From assembly GCA_903924985.1 (NCBI GenBank), contig CAIYDT010000046.1:17820-81819 (forward strand): a stretch of 64,000 nt of DNA, written 5' to 3'. Of this stretch, positions 33,985-42,894 are shown piece by piece (the first letter of the stretch is position 1; each line of letters opens with the position of its first letter). The translations under genes and the position numbers were made by a program. This DNA comes from an uncultured Acetobacteraceae bacterium. GTDB lineage: Bacteria > Pseudomonadota > Alphaproteobacteria > Acetobacterales > Acetobacteraceae. Under the pieces are notes generated by a model. That model was given only the letters and a program-made list of their open reading frames with translations, made no database searches and was not told the DNA's origin.

Positions 33985-35331
33985 CTATCCCGTGACTGCG
34001 TCCAGCACCGCCGCCGCCGCCGGCAAAGCCTCCAGCCGCCCAACAGCGTCGATCGTCCGTCCGACGTGCTCCGCGTCGAACACCAGGCCGGCAGTCCCGC
34101 GGAATTTCTCGACCGTGGCATCCAAGGATAAATGCATCGCCGGACCGAACTCGACCTCATGCAGGCGACCATCCTTCATCTGCACCGTCAGCTTCGCGTC
34201 CGTATTGCCGTCGGCGATATGCGAACGGCGCATTACCACATCGCTGTTGCGCACCAGACGCACCCGCTCCATGAACGCCTGCAAATCGCCACGTCCGGCT
34301 CTGGCATCGGAGAAGGTGTCGAGGTCCACCTTGCGGTCGATCGCCGCCGCCGCGATATTGTAACGCAAGCAGAATTTTCCCTCCAAGCCCTCATGCACCT
34401 CGTCGCGCAGCAAGGCGCCGGTGCAGGGAATGTTGGGACCGCTGTGCTCGATCCATTCGACCTCGTCCGCCGAGATTTTCTCCCGTTCGAGCAGGCCGAA
34501 AAACCCGGTCAGGGTTTGATGATTGCCGCCGCAGCAGGGCCAGGGTTTGATGCGGGTGCCCTCCTCGGCCAAGTACCACAGCGACCCCAGGAATTTGGTG
34601 ATCGCCGGGATGTTGCACTTAGGCCCGCCGAAATTATCGGCGTAGCCCTGCCGCCCCTCGATGATGTCGGGATCGGCGGTGTAACCTCGGGAGGCCAGCT
34701 TGGCCGCGATAATGCCGCTGCGCGCCGCGTGCCCGGGGTGGAACGGTTTGGTCATGGTGCCGAAATTGCGCCGCAGCCCGCTGGCCTGCGATCCCGCGAT
34801 GCCCAGTGCCATGCGGCTCTGCCAGGCATTCAATCCCATCAGCTTGCTGGCCGCCGCCGCCGCGCCCATTGCACCGAAGATGGCGGTCGGATGCCAATCG
34901 CGGTCCGGGTGCAGGTTGCTGCTCAGCCGCGTCCCCACTTCGTAGCCAACGGTCCAGGCGGTCAGAGCATCTTGCCCCGACAGCTTCAGTTCCTCCGCCA
35001 CTGCCATAACAGTCGGCGTCAGCACCGTCGCCGGATGCCCGCCCACGCCGCCGAGGTCGTCGAAATCCGCCGCGTGCCCCATCGTGCCGTTGGCTTGCGC
35101 CGCGCTGGCGGTGTTGGTCCGGATGTCCGAAGCGATAACCCGCGCCTGCGGGTTGCCCCCTTGCTCCCGCGTCAGATCGACAATCATCCGCCCGAGGTCG
35201 GTGGTCGAGCCCTGGATTGTGGTGCCGATGTAATCGAGGATAGATTTCTTGGCGTGCCCGAAAGCCTCGGTGGGGATGTCGCCGAACTTCACGCCAGCGA
35301 TCCAGTCAGCCAGTCTTTCCGTCGTGCCCAT
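33985..35331 (-). CDS. MmgE/PrpD family protein (copy 3)
   Basis: A 448-residue MmgE/PrpD protein. It has SILDYIGTTIQG near residue 31, NGTMGHAADFDDLGGVGGHPATVLTPTVMA near residue 80, FGTMTKPFHPGHAARSGIIAAKLA near residue 187, and a characteristic WPCCGGNHQTLTG near residue 265. It is close to copy 1 in the GTMTKPFH region, so an isomerase, dehydratase or decarboxylase acting on a tricarboxylic-like acid is likely but not proven. It precedes ackA on the same strand with a 161-base gap. Confidence 0.88.
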   Translation of the reverse strand: MGTTERLADWIAGVKFGDIPTEAFGHAKKSILDYIGTTIQGSTTDLGRMIVDLTREQGGNPQARVIASDIRTNTASAAQANGTMGHAADFDDLGGVGGHPATVLTPTVMAVAEELKLSGQDALTAWTVGYEVGTRLSSNLHPDRDWHPTAIFGAMGAAAAASKLMGLNAWQSRMALGIAGSQASGLRRNFGTMTKPFHPGHAARSGIIAAKLASRGYTADPDIIEGRQGYADNFGGPKCNIPAITKFLGSLWYLAEEGTRIKPWPCCGGNHQTLTGFFGLLEREKISADEVEWIEHSGPNIPCTGALLRDEVHEGLEGKFCLRYNIAAAAIDRKVDLDTFSDARAGRGDLQAFMERVRLVRNSDVVMRRSHIADGNTDAKLTVQMKDGRLHEVEFGPAMHLSLDATVEKFRGTAGLVFDAEHVGRTIDAVGRLEALPAAAAVLDAVTG

Positions 35332-35345
35332 TGTTCGTTCCTCCG

Positions 35346-35939
35346 CTAGAGTGCGCGCGCCAGCGAGGCCTCCGCCTGCCCGAGCGCGGTGGTGGCAGCC
35401 TCCCGCAATCCCGCGACGATAGCAACAACATCGGTCCCGCCCAACCGTACCTCCGCCGTTTCCGTCCGTTGCAACCGCACCCGCGTTTGTTCCCCCTTCG
35501 GTTCCAGCAGCACCAGCGCCAGGGATGCGCGCGCCACACCGGTCCCGGGATCGGCGACCAGCGCCGTCAGCTCCGCCTCCAGCACGAAATCCGGCGTAAC
35601 GCGGCTACCCGGAGCCACTACGGCGGAGAAAAGTCCGGAATCCGCCAGCCAGCGCCGCAACCCCTCCTCCATCGCGTCCGCCGGCGGCACCGCCCATTGC
35701 TCGTAGTAATCCGTGTTCAGGCTGCCGTCCTTCAACAGCCACTGCACCCCGCGCGCCTCCAGTCCTGGTGCGGCCGACACCGTCCGCGCCAACAGCACCC
35801 GCCCGCCCTTGCGCGGCGCGGCGACAGATGGCCGGCGGGGCAACAACGGCCAGTCCCGCCGCTGCTGGTATTCCCGCGTGGGCAGCACCGAACACCCGCC
35901 CGCCAAGGCCGCGGCCACCAATAAGAAACGCCGTTTCAT
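35346..35939 (-). CDS. ABC-type transport auxiliary lipoprotein (MCE system)
   Basis: A 197-residue lipoprotein with a signal peptide and lipobox LAGGCS at residues 12-17. The mature part matches the PqiC-like auxiliary component of MCE transport systems: RVLLARTVSAAPGLEARGVQW, YEQWAVPPADAMEEGLRRWL and DFVLEAELTALVAD. It should sit at the outer membrane's inner leaflet. Its ATG overlaps the stop of the MCE protein gene (ATGA), so it is the last of a four-gene operon. Confidence 0.88.
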   Translation of the reverse strand: MKRRFLLVAAALAGGCSVLPTREYQQRRDWPLLPRRPSVAAPRKGGRVLLARTVSAAPGLEARGVQWLLKDGSLNTDYYEQWAVPPADAMEEGLRRWLADSGLFSAVVAPGSRVTPDFVLEAELTALVADPGTGVARASLALVLLEPKGEQTRVRLQRTETAEVRLGGTDVVAIVAGLREAATTALGQAEASLARAL

Positions 35940-36910
35940 CGCCCGCTCCCCGTTTGCCGAGGCGGCGGCTGCCCCGTCAGAATCTGCGCCGGATCGCGGC
36001 GGAGGGACGCCGTCACCTCCCGTAAATTCGCCGTCGCGGCCATCAGATCGCGCAGCAAAGGCACCAGCGCCTGTTGGGCGTCCGCCACCCCGCTATCCGC
36101 GCGCTTGCTCACGCCTTGCACGGCGGCGATCAGCGGCGGGATTTGCGCGATAGCCTGCGTCAGCTTCTCGGTCGCCAACGCCGAGCCGGCGAATGTGCGC
36201 GCGATATCGGGATTCTCCGCCAGTTTGCGCAGCGATTCCGACGTCAACTTCAAATCCGCCGTCAGGCTCGGCAGGTCCGCCGCCCGTACCTGATCCCCGA
36301 TCCCGCCCACCAGCTTATCCATGTTGTCCAACAACCTGTTGGCAGTATCGACCAGACGCACAATGTCGATCTGGTTCAACTTCTCAACCAGCACCTTGGT
36401 GGCGTCTTCCACCCGCGACAGAGTGGTCGGAATTGTCGGAATATAGTCCGCGGTCGGCGTCCAAGGCACCGGTACCCCCGGGTTCTTGTCCGGATTCACG
36501 AAATCCATTTCGATATACGTCAGTCCGGTCAACCCGGCCGAGGCCAGCCGCGACCGCAACCCCAACCGCACCGCCGTCGCGGTGTCGGGCATCCAGCCGA
36601 ACCGCTTGGAGTCCACAAGATAGCGGACGAAGACCAGGCGATAGGTGGCCTGATCGATGCCCATTTCATCACCCGGTCCATATTCCGCGGTCACCAGTCC
36701 GATTTCGGTCACCCGCCCGACCGTGACGCCGCGGTAGCGGACGGCGACGCCGACCTCCAACCCCTGCACGGACTCGCTGAAGTAGGATTCGTACAACGTT
36801 CCCTTGTTGATCCGGGTGCCGCCCAGGAACCACACCAACCCGGTCAGCAGGGCCGCGCCCGCCAGGATCAGCAAGCCGACGCGCACGAATGTGGCCCGCC
36901 CCTCCATCAT
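35936..36910 (-). CDS. MCE (MlaD-like) substrate-binding protein of lipid transporter
   Basis: A 324-residue MCE protein with an N-terminal membrane helix (about residues 10-30) and one MCE domain at about 40-160: YESYFSESVQGLEVGVAVRYRGVTVGRVTEIG and SAGLTGLTYIEMDFV. A helical tail of about 120 residues follows and may form the tube or needle seen in longer MCE proteins. It is encoded between the ATPase and the lipoprotein with overlapping ends. It is different from the short MlaD at 13.5 kb. Confidence 0.9.
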   Translation of the reverse strand: MMEGRATFVRVGLLILAGAALLTGLVWFLGGTRINKGTLYESYFSESVQGLEVGVAVRYRGVTVGRVTEIGLVTAEYGPGDEMGIDQATYRLVFVRYLVDSKRFGWMPDTATAVRLGLRSRLASAGLTGLTYIEMDFVNPDKNPGVPVPWTPTADYIPTIPTTLSRVEDATKVLVEKLNQIDIVRLVDTANRLLDNMDKLVGGIGDQVRAADLPSLTADLKLTSESLRKLAENPDIARTFAGSALATEKLTQAIAQIPPLIAAVQGVSKRADSGVADAQQALVPLLRDLMAATANLREVTASLRRDPAQILTGQPPPRQTGSGR

Positions 36911-37668
36911 GCCGGAATCTCCCGGCGGAAAAATGCACGCACCATCTTATGGGTGCCTTCGTCCCGCAAGGTGCGCGGGTTGCCCTCGGCGATCATGCCG
37001 CCGCCATCGGGATAGGCGTTGCGGTCCAGCATGATGCACCGGTCGGCGATCGCCAGGATGGACGCCAGCTCGTGCGTCACCACCACGAAGGTAGTGCCTA
37101 AGTCGTTCCGCAAGTCGAGAATTAACTTGTCCAGCTCCGCCGATGTGATGGGGTCCAGCCCCGCCGAGGGCTCGTCCAAAAACAGCAATGGCGGGTCCAG
37201 CGCCATCGCCCGTGCGATGCCGGCCCGCTTGGCCATGCCCCCGGAAATCTCCGCCGGCATCAGCGCCGTGGCGTGCCCCAGCCCGACCAGCCCCAGCTTC
37301 ACGCGGGCAACGGCTTCCCGCCCCTCCGGCGGCAGATCGGTAAACATTTCCAGCGGCAGCATGATGTTCTCCAGCAGCGTCATGGAGCCGAACAGTGCGC
37401 CCGACTGGAACATCACACCGATCTGGCGCTGCATGGCGTGCCGCCCGGCCGCCCCTTTCGGGCCGGTGATGACGTGGCCCAGCACCTCGATCTCCCCCGC
37501 GCTGGGCGGCAGCAGCCCAATCAGCTGGTTCAGCAGCGTGGACTTGCCGCAGCCGGAGCCGCCAAGGATCACAAACACCTCCTTCTCCGCGACCTCGAAC
37601 GACACGTCGCGGAAGATGGTCCTGGCGCCAAAGCGCTGAGCGGACCCGGTAACGTGCACCGTGCTCAT
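36907..37668 (-). CDS. ABC transporter ATP-binding protein of MCE/Mla-type lipid transport
   Basis: A 253-residue MlaF-type ATPase. Walker A is GGSGCGKSTLL near residue 36, the signature is ISGGMAKRAGIARA near residue 143, Walker B is LLFLDEPSAGLDP near residue 166, and the H-loop is THELAS near residue 200. The SGGMAKR form of the signature is typical for MlaF. I placed the start at the ATG that overlaps the permease stop; the longer open frame runs antiframe through the permease gene. Confidence 0.93.
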   Translation of the reverse strand: MSTVHVTGSAQRFGARTIFRDVSFEVAEKEVFVILGGSGCGKSTLLNQLIGLLPPSAGEIEVLGHVITGPKGAAGRHAMQRQIGVMFQSGALFGSMTLLENIMLPLEMFTDLPPEGREAVARVKLGLVGLGHATALMPAEISGGMAKRAGIARAMALDPPLLFLDEPSAGLDPITSAELDKLILDLRNDLGTTFVVVTHELASILAIADRCIMLDRNAYPDGGGMIAEGNPRTLRDEGTHKMVRAFFRREIPA

Positions 37669-38759
37669 AGATTCAGCCTGTAGAACAACAGCGCGAACAG
37701 CCCGTCCAGGAAGATGGTGGCGACAATCCCGCCCACCACCGCCGCCGTCGCCGCCTGCCCCACCGCCCGCGGCCCAACGCCCGTCCGCAGCCCTGCTCGG
37801 CAGCCGATCACCGCGACGGCGGAGCCGAAGCACAGGCCCTTGAACAGACCCCCGAACAGGTCGGTCGCGGTCGCCGCCGACTGCACCTGGTGCGCCACGG
37901 TGATCAGCGGGTAGCCGAACGCCTTCATCACCGTGGCCATCCCCGCCAGCCCCGCGATGTCCAAAGCCAGCACCATTGCCGGCATGACCAGCATGGCGGC
38001 GATCAGCCGGGGTAGTACCAACATGGTCACCGGATCCAAAGACATAGTGACCAGCGCGTCCACCTCCTGGTTCACCTTCATCGATCCGATCTCCGCCGCG
38101 AAGGCCGAACCGGTGCGCCCTGCCAAAATGACCGAGGACAGCAGCGGCCCCAATTCCCGCAGCAAGCTGATGGCGACCAGGTTGGCGACGAACAAATCCG
38201 CCCCGAAGCGGCGCATCGGTACCGCCGACTGAAACGCCAGGATCAGGCCCATCAAGTAGCCCAGCAGCAGCACCAGCGGGATCGCCTGCACGCCGGCCTG
38301 ATCGGCATAGCGCAGCAGATCTGGCATCCGCAGCATGCGCGCCCGTGCCGGCAAGGTCGCCACGGCGACCGCGACTTCCCCCATGAAGGCCATGGCGTCG
38401 CAAAAGATCGCCAACGCCTCGGAACCGAACACGGCCGCGGTAGCCGTCGCTCGGACCGGCGGGGGCGCCGCCGCGGCCACCCGCGCACGTTGCAACAACG
38501 CCCCGATCAACGGTGAGGCCCCAATCAGCGCCACGGGCTTGGCATGCGCCGCCTCCGCCGCCACCAGCAACGCCGCGCCCGACATGTCGCAATATTGGAG
38601 CGCCGTCAGATCGAGCGCCACGGCCGGCGCACGGCGGGCGGCGCGCATGGTTTGGCGCCAGAGATGGCCGGCAGCCCGCGCGTCCAGGTAGCCAGCCAGG
38701 ATCAACACGGTTTGACCCTCGCGTTCCTCGACCGTGAGGGCCGCGGCGGGGGGCATCAT
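37665..38759 (-). CDS. STAS-MlaE-type ABC permease of lipid transporter
   Basis: A 364-residue permease. Residues 1-95 form a STAS-like domain (TVLILAGYLDARAAGHLW, VALDLTALQYCDMSGAALL); residues of about 130-360 are the MlaE (YrbE) domain with five or so helices. The MlaE motif is LLRELGPLLSSVILAGRTGSAFAAEIGSMKVNQEVDAL near residue 207, and MVLPRLIA follows. The N-terminal STAS fusion differs from E. coli, where the STAS protein MlaB is separate. It is the first gene of the MCE operon and lies seven bases before the PotD-like gene's stop. Confidence 0.92.
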   Translation of the reverse strand: MMPPAAALTVEEREGQTVLILAGYLDARAAGHLWRQTMRAARRAPAVALDLTALQYCDMSGAALLVAAEAAHAKPVALIGASPLIGALLQRARVAAAAPPPVRATATAAVFGSEALAIFCDAMAFMGEVAVAVATLPARARMLRMPDLLRYADQAGVQAIPLVLLLGYLMGLILAFQSAVPMRRFGADLFVANLVAISLLRELGPLLSSVILAGRTGSAFAAEIGSMKVNQEVDALVTMSLDPVTMLVLPRLIAAMLVMPAMVLALDIAGLAGMATVMKAFGYPLITVAHQVQSAATATDLFGGLFKGLCFGSAVAVIGCRAGLRTGVGPRAVGQAATAAVVGGIVATIFLDGLFALLFYRLNL

Positions 38760-38766
38760 GCGGTGG

Positions 38767-39801
38767 TTACTTGCTCAGCCACGCGTCGAAGCGTGGCCGC
38801 AGCTTGGCCAGGTTATCATGCCAGAACCCGGCATCCACCCGCAGCGCCGACGTCATATTCGGCGGGTTAGCGGGGGAAATCGCCTGAATCTCCGGCGGCA
38901 ACCCTTCATTCAGGCCCTTGGCCGGCCCCACCAGCCCACTCTGGCGTACCAACCGAGCCTCGATTGCGGGCAGGCCGATGAAATACAGGAATTGCTGCGC
39001 GACGCGGAGGTCGGGGGTGCCCTTGGCGATGGCCCAGCTCAACACGTCATACAAGCTGGATGTCCACTGAATGCCAAAGTTGCGGCTATCGGTCCGGGCA
39101 GCGGTGGCGATGGCGCCGCTGGGGGCGCTGGTCATCAACACATCGCCGGACCCCAGGATTTTCGCCGCCTCGGCGCCATTGTGCCACCACACGATATACG
39201 GCCGGAGCTGATCCAGCTTCTGGAAGGCGCGGTCGACGCCGTCCTTGGTAGCCAGGGTCTTGTAGATGTCGGCAGGCGCCACCCCGTCGGCCAGCAAGGC
39301 GATTTCCAGCGCCCCGCGTTCGCTTTTCCGCAGTCCGCGCTTACCGGGATACTTCGCCACATCCCAGAAATCCGCCCAGGTGGGGGTGACCGGGAATTTG
39401 TCCTTATCCCAGGCGAGCACGACGTTGGCGATCATCGCCCCGACGCCGCAATCGCTGACGCCCCAAAGCTGGTAATGGTCCTTGCCGCCAACGGCGGCCC
39501 AGTCGGTCTTTTCGAAAAGCCCCTCGGAACAACCGGTTGCGAGCTCATCCGGATCTGCCAGGATCAGGTCCCACGCATTGTCCGGCGCCTTCAACTGGTC
39601 CCGCAGCGCGTCCATGCCACCTTCCCAGGTGACGGCGGCCGCACTCAACCCGGTGACGTCGGAGAAAGGGCGGAGGTACGCGTCCGTCAGCGTTGCCTGC
39701 AGCGTATCGCCACGTGCCACGACGGTCAGGTCCCGGGCAACGGCGGAGACCGATCCCACGGCAAGAAGCGCCGCGGCGGCCAAAAACATGCGGGCGTGCA
39801 T
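38767..39801 (-). CDS. ABC transporter substrate-binding protein, PotD-like (orphan)
   Basis: A 344-residue periplasmic binding protein with a Sec signal peptide (MHARMFLAAAALLAVGSVSAVA). The mature part has WEGGMDALRDQLKAPDNAWDLILADPDELATGC, an AYNTD-like VVLAWDKDKFP, and TWADFWDVAKYPGKRGLRKS, all typical of the spermidine/putrescine-type class. No permease or ATPase gene of that transporter class is next to it; the downstream MCE system is unrelated. It may be a lone receptor or share a transporter elsewhere. Confidence 0.88.
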   Translation of the reverse strand: MHARMFLAAAALLAVGSVSAVARDLTVVARGDTLQATLTDAYLRPFSDVTGLSAAAVTWEGGMDALRDQLKAPDNAWDLILADPDELATGCSEGLFEKTDWAAVGGKDHYQLWGVSDCGVGAMIANVVLAWDKDKFPVTPTWADFWDVAKYPGKRGLRKSERGALEIALLADGVAPADIYKTLATKDGVDRAFQKLDQLRPYIVWWHNGAEAAKILGSGDVLMTSAPSGAIATAARTDSRNFGIQWTSSLYDVLSWAIAKGTPDLRVAQQFLYFIGLPAIEARLVRQSGLVGPAKGLNEGLPPEIQAISPANPPNMTSALRVDAGFWHDNLAKLRPRFDAWLSK

Positions 39802-39865
39802 GAAGAGTCTGATCCAGCTTCGAAGTGTCGCCGGAAGCTACCGTCTGCAACGCCGGCCGGCAACA

Positions 39866-40786
39866 TTACCCTCCGAGAATCATGCCGACGGTCAGCCCGG
39901 ACTCGCTCGCGGCCACCTTCTTGCCGCCTTCGACCCGGATGCGGTGTGCCTCGATGAAGCCGCCCTGGCCATGAATGACCAGGCTGGTGCCGTTCTGCGC
40001 CACGATCTCCCCGATTTTCTTGCCTTTGACCTCGCTGAACGTGCGGGCGTGGCGCTTGGTGCTTTCGTAGATGAACGCCTTCTTGCCATCCGGCGCGGTG
40101 GTCCAGGCGCCAGGCGCCGGGTTGCAGCCGCGGATCAGGTTGAAGGTCATGTCTACGTGGTTGGCCCAGTTGATGCGGGACTCGGCGTCGCGGATGATGC
40201 CCTCGTAGCCGGCGTTGGGTTCGTACTGCGCGATGGCGGGCGCCTTGCCCTTGATGACGCGGTCCGCGACCTCCACCAGCCCGGCGACGCCCATCGGGAA
40301 AATCTTGCCGAAATAAAGGGTTCCAAGGGTGTCCTCAGGTTCGATGGTAACTGAGCGCAGCAACAGCACGGGGCCCTCGTCCAGACCATCGGTGGGGCGG
40401 AAGATGGAGAACCCGGTCTCAGTCCGCCCGCAAATAATCGACCAGCTCATGGAACTCGCCCCCCGGTGCAGCGGCAGCAGGCTCGGGTGGAACTGGATGG
40501 TGCCGTGCTTGGGGATGTTGCAGAAATCCTGCGGCACGAACTGGGTGACGTAGGCCATGACGCCGATATCGACGTTGGCTTCCTTCAGCGCCGACAGCGC
40601 TTCCGGGTCGGTCAGCTTGGGGAACTGGTAGACTTTGACGCCCATCGCCTCGGCGGCGAGGCGCAGCGGGTCCGGCCGCCCCTTCTCCGGCGCGCAGAAT
40701 ACGGCGGCGACGTCGTCCCCCCGCTTGATAAAGGCTTCCAGCGCGGCCTTGCCGAAATCCTGCTGTCCGATGATCGCGAGCCGCAT
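39866..40786 (-). CDS. formyltransferase/10-formyl-THF hydrolase-like protein
   Basis: A 306-residue protein of the formyl-transferase fold. The first 200 residues resemble the N-terminal hydrolase domain of 10-formyltetrahydrofolate dehydrogenase (ALDH1L): VIGQ-like start MRLAIIGQQDFGKAALEAF, HPSLLPLHRGASSMSW with the catalytic His, GFSIFRPTDGLDEGPVLL with the Asp, and EGIIRDAESRINWAN. The C-terminal 90 residues match the Fmt_C domain. It lacks the acyl-carrier and aldehyde dehydrogenase domains, so it is a stand-alone version. A strong GGAGGG precedes the ATG. Alternatives are methionyl-tRNA or sugar-amine formyltransferase. Confidence 0.8.
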   Translation of the reverse strand: MRLAIIGQQDFGKAALEAFIKRGDDVAAVFCAPEKGRPDPLRLAAEAMGVKVYQFPKLTDPEALSALKEANVDIGVMAYVTQFVPQDFCNIPKHGTIQFHPSLLPLHRGASSMSWSIICGRTETGFSIFRPTDGLDEGPVLLLRSVTIEPEDTLGTLYFGKIFPMGVAGLVEVADRVIKGKAPAIAQYEPNAGYEGIIRDAESRINWANHVDMTFNLIRGCNPAPGAWTTAPDGKKAFIYESTKRHARTFSEVKGKKIGEIVAQNGTSLVIHGQGGFIEAHRIRVEGGKKVAASESGLTVGMILGG

Positions 40787-40877
40787 GGCGGTTCCCTCCG
40801 ATGAGTTCTTGGGTCTGGTTGTATTGTCGGATGGGAGGGGGTGGATGTCGAGGGTGGGGCGGAGATCGAGAAGCTGC

Positions 40878-42497
40878 CTATCCCCCCGCCCTCGCCTTAG
40901 CCAACCGCTCGGTTAGCGATCGCAGCACCTGCTCCACCTCCCGCTTCGACCGAACGGCGGGCGGATGCTTGGAGGCAGGGGACACCATCCCGTGCAACCG
41001 CTGGATCGCCGCGTGCGCCATGGTCTTTCGCAGACCGGTCAGCGGTGAGTCCTTGGTTACTTTGTCGTTGTCGACAACGGGATGCGACAAATCCGGCACA
41101 TTCTCCCGGACCGGCACCATCGGCGGGCACAGCACATTCGCGTGCGACACCCTTTTCCCAAGCCCCTCATCGAGCCCAAACTTCTGGATCACGGTGTTCA
41201 GAACCGAGGTGTGGTCGTACACGGTATGATCGACCGCCCCTTGCCGCAATCGGGGCGAAATCAGCAACGCCGGCACGCGCACGCCGTAACGGTTGAATTG
41301 GAACCCACTGTAGCCGGGCTGGCCCTTTGGGATCGCGCGGTCGTCCGGCGGTTCCGCCGGCCCTGGTGGCACATGGTCGTAACACCCCCCGTGCTCGTCG
41401 AACGTCACGACCAGCAAGGTGCTGTCCCATTGCGGCCCATGCCGCAGTGCCTGGTACAGCTTGCGCACCAGTTCGTCCCCGAACTTCGCATCCGACGCCA
41501 AACCGTCAAGGTCGATCAGACCGGAGTCCGGATGCATATCGTTCTCCCGGCCGTAATCGTCGCTGTCGAGAAAATTCGGCTCGACGAACGCATAAACCGG
41601 CAACCTCCCGTGAGCGGCGTCTTTCAGCAACTGCTCGAACGGCTGAAAATGGCCCGTTTCGAAGGGTACGCTCGTCAGCATGTAGCGTTCCACCTGCCGC
41701 TGTGTCTGGAACGCATTGCACAGGATCCAATGACTGCCGTAATAGATCCGCCAATCCAGGCCCTTGTCTTCCAGGAGATTGTAGATCGTCGGCGTATCGT
41801 TAACGAAAATTGGAAAGTCGTGGCCTGCGTTGTTCACGTGGCCCGACGCGGTGCCGGCATGCATGAACGACCGGTTGGTCAGCGTTTGCGACGGCACCGA
41901 AGCGAACCACCGGTCGCACACTACGAAGGCGTTCGCCAACGTACAAAAAACCGACAGTGAGGCCGGCCGGAACCCATTCATGATGTTCCCCGGCGTCTGC
42001 ACCCTTGTCCCCAGCAGATGGGCCTGGATTCGGCGTGCCAGCCGCCAGTACGACACAGGCCGCCACCACTGGAACCCGACGAAGGCGTCGCCCCAACTCG
42101 GTACCAGCCGCTGCAAAGCATAGTTGTTGACGAAACCGCTCATCGGTGGCGGCTGGTCGGGATTGGGTGGCACCTCACCCGCGGGAACCCCGTCCGGCTT
42201 CGGATTGCAGTTATAAAGCTGGCCGTAGACCCGCTCGTATTCCTCCCCCGGGTCGGGGAACGGATTGGTGGTCACGTCGGTCGAGCCGAAAGGAACGACG
42301 GCCCCGCCCGGTCCCGGATTGCTCAACCCCTTGCCGGAGACGCCGTCGAACGTCTCCCCATCCGGTACCCTGTCGAAGGGGGGTGCATTGGCGGGATCGT
42401 ACAACCACCCCAAAACGTTGTCGAACGACCGGTTCTCCAGCATCAAAACAACAATGTGCTCAATGCCGTCCAGTATGGAGCCATCCGCCTCGGCCAT
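40878..42497 (-). CDS. phosphoesterase family protein (phospholipase C/acid phosphatase type)
   Basis: A 539-residue protein of the phosphoesterase family, which contains bacterial phospholipase C and AcpA phosphatases. The metal and nucleophile motifs are HIVVLMLENRSFDNVLGW near residue 15, SQTLTNRSFMHAGT near residue 200, and VVTFDEHGGCYDHVPP near residue 370. The expected signal peptide is absent, so a cytosolic place or other export is implied. It has GGGAGG before the ATG. Nothing nearby suggests its substrate. Confidence 0.88.
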   Translation of the reverse strand: MAEADGSILDGIEHIVVLMLENRSFDNVLGWLYDPANAPPFDRVPDGETFDGVSGKGLSNPGPGGAVVPFGSTDVTTNPFPDPGEEYERVYGQLYNCNPKPDGVPAGEVPPNPDQPPPMSGFVNNYALQRLVPSWGDAFVGFQWWRPVSYWRLARRIQAHLLGTRVQTPGNIMNGFRPASLSVFCTLANAFVVCDRWFASVPSQTLTNRSFMHAGTASGHVNNAGHDFPIFVNDTPTIYNLLEDKGLDWRIYYGSHWILCNAFQTQRQVERYMLTSVPFETGHFQPFEQLLKDAAHGRLPVYAFVEPNFLDSDDYGRENDMHPDSGLIDLDGLASDAKFGDELVRKLYQALRHGPQWDSTLLVVTFDEHGGCYDHVPPGPAEPPDDRAIPKGQPGYSGFQFNRYGVRVPALLISPRLRQGAVDHTVYDHTSVLNTVIQKFGLDEGLGKRVSHANVLCPPMVPVRENVPDLSHPVVDNDKVTKDSPLTGLRKTMAHAAIQRLHGMVSPASKHPPAVRSKREVEQVLRSLTERLAKARAGG

Positions 42498-42588
42498 CGG
42501 TTACCACCTCCCCAGCGCGATCCTTACCAGGGCAGCATGGTACACCGGTCCGGGAAAAGATCGACTCCTTTCGTTGGCGGCGACCGGA

Positions 42589-42894
42589 TCACGCCGCGTC
42601 CGCCAACCCCCGCAACGTCGACAACACCCCTTGAGGGTTGCGATCGATCACCATCAAATACGCCCGCATCGCCCCCAACGGCCGGTAACGCCCCTGTTCC
42701 CACTGCCGTATCTGATGCACCGTAAACCCAAATGCCGATGCGAACTCCTCCTGCGCCATCCTCGTTTTCGCTCTGATGGCGCGCACGTCGATCTCCGCCG
42801 GAACATACATATGCGCGGGCTGCGCGGTCCCACGGGCGATGGAAAGAGCTTCGTTCAGCCCTTCCGCGATCTTGTCGAATGCCGCTTTTGTCAT
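42589..42894 (-). CDS. helix-turn-helix antitoxin (HigA-like)
   Basis: A 101-residue Xre-type DNA-binding protein. The HTH is at residues of about 55-90: IRAKTRMAQEEFASAFGF then VHQIRQWEQGRYRPLG, matching HigA/YiaG-like antitoxins. The ATG overlaps the toxin stop (ATGA), giving the toxin-first order typical of higBA. It should bind and neutralise the toxin and repress the promoter. The palindromic site near 43270 is a candidate operator. Confidence 0.88.
   Translation of the reverse strand: MTKAAFDKIAEGLNEALSIARGTAQPAHMYVPAEIDVRAIRAKTRMAQEEFASAFGFTVHQIRQWEQGRYRPLGAMRAYLMVIDRNPQGVLSTLRGLADAA

Noticed and set aside
33890..33990. A 20-codon frame starting MTTPKFGLNLPVCRVEDF followed by a stop and KGDGHYPD-like codons
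   Set aside because: It might be a relic of an oxidoreductase N-terminus, but the stretch is too short to tell from chance.
36907..38592. A 561-codon frame that would fuse the ATPase with an N-terminal extension
   Set aside because: The extension lies in another frame of the MlaE-type permease gene and has no similarity; the ATG overlapping the permease stop gives a normal MlaF.
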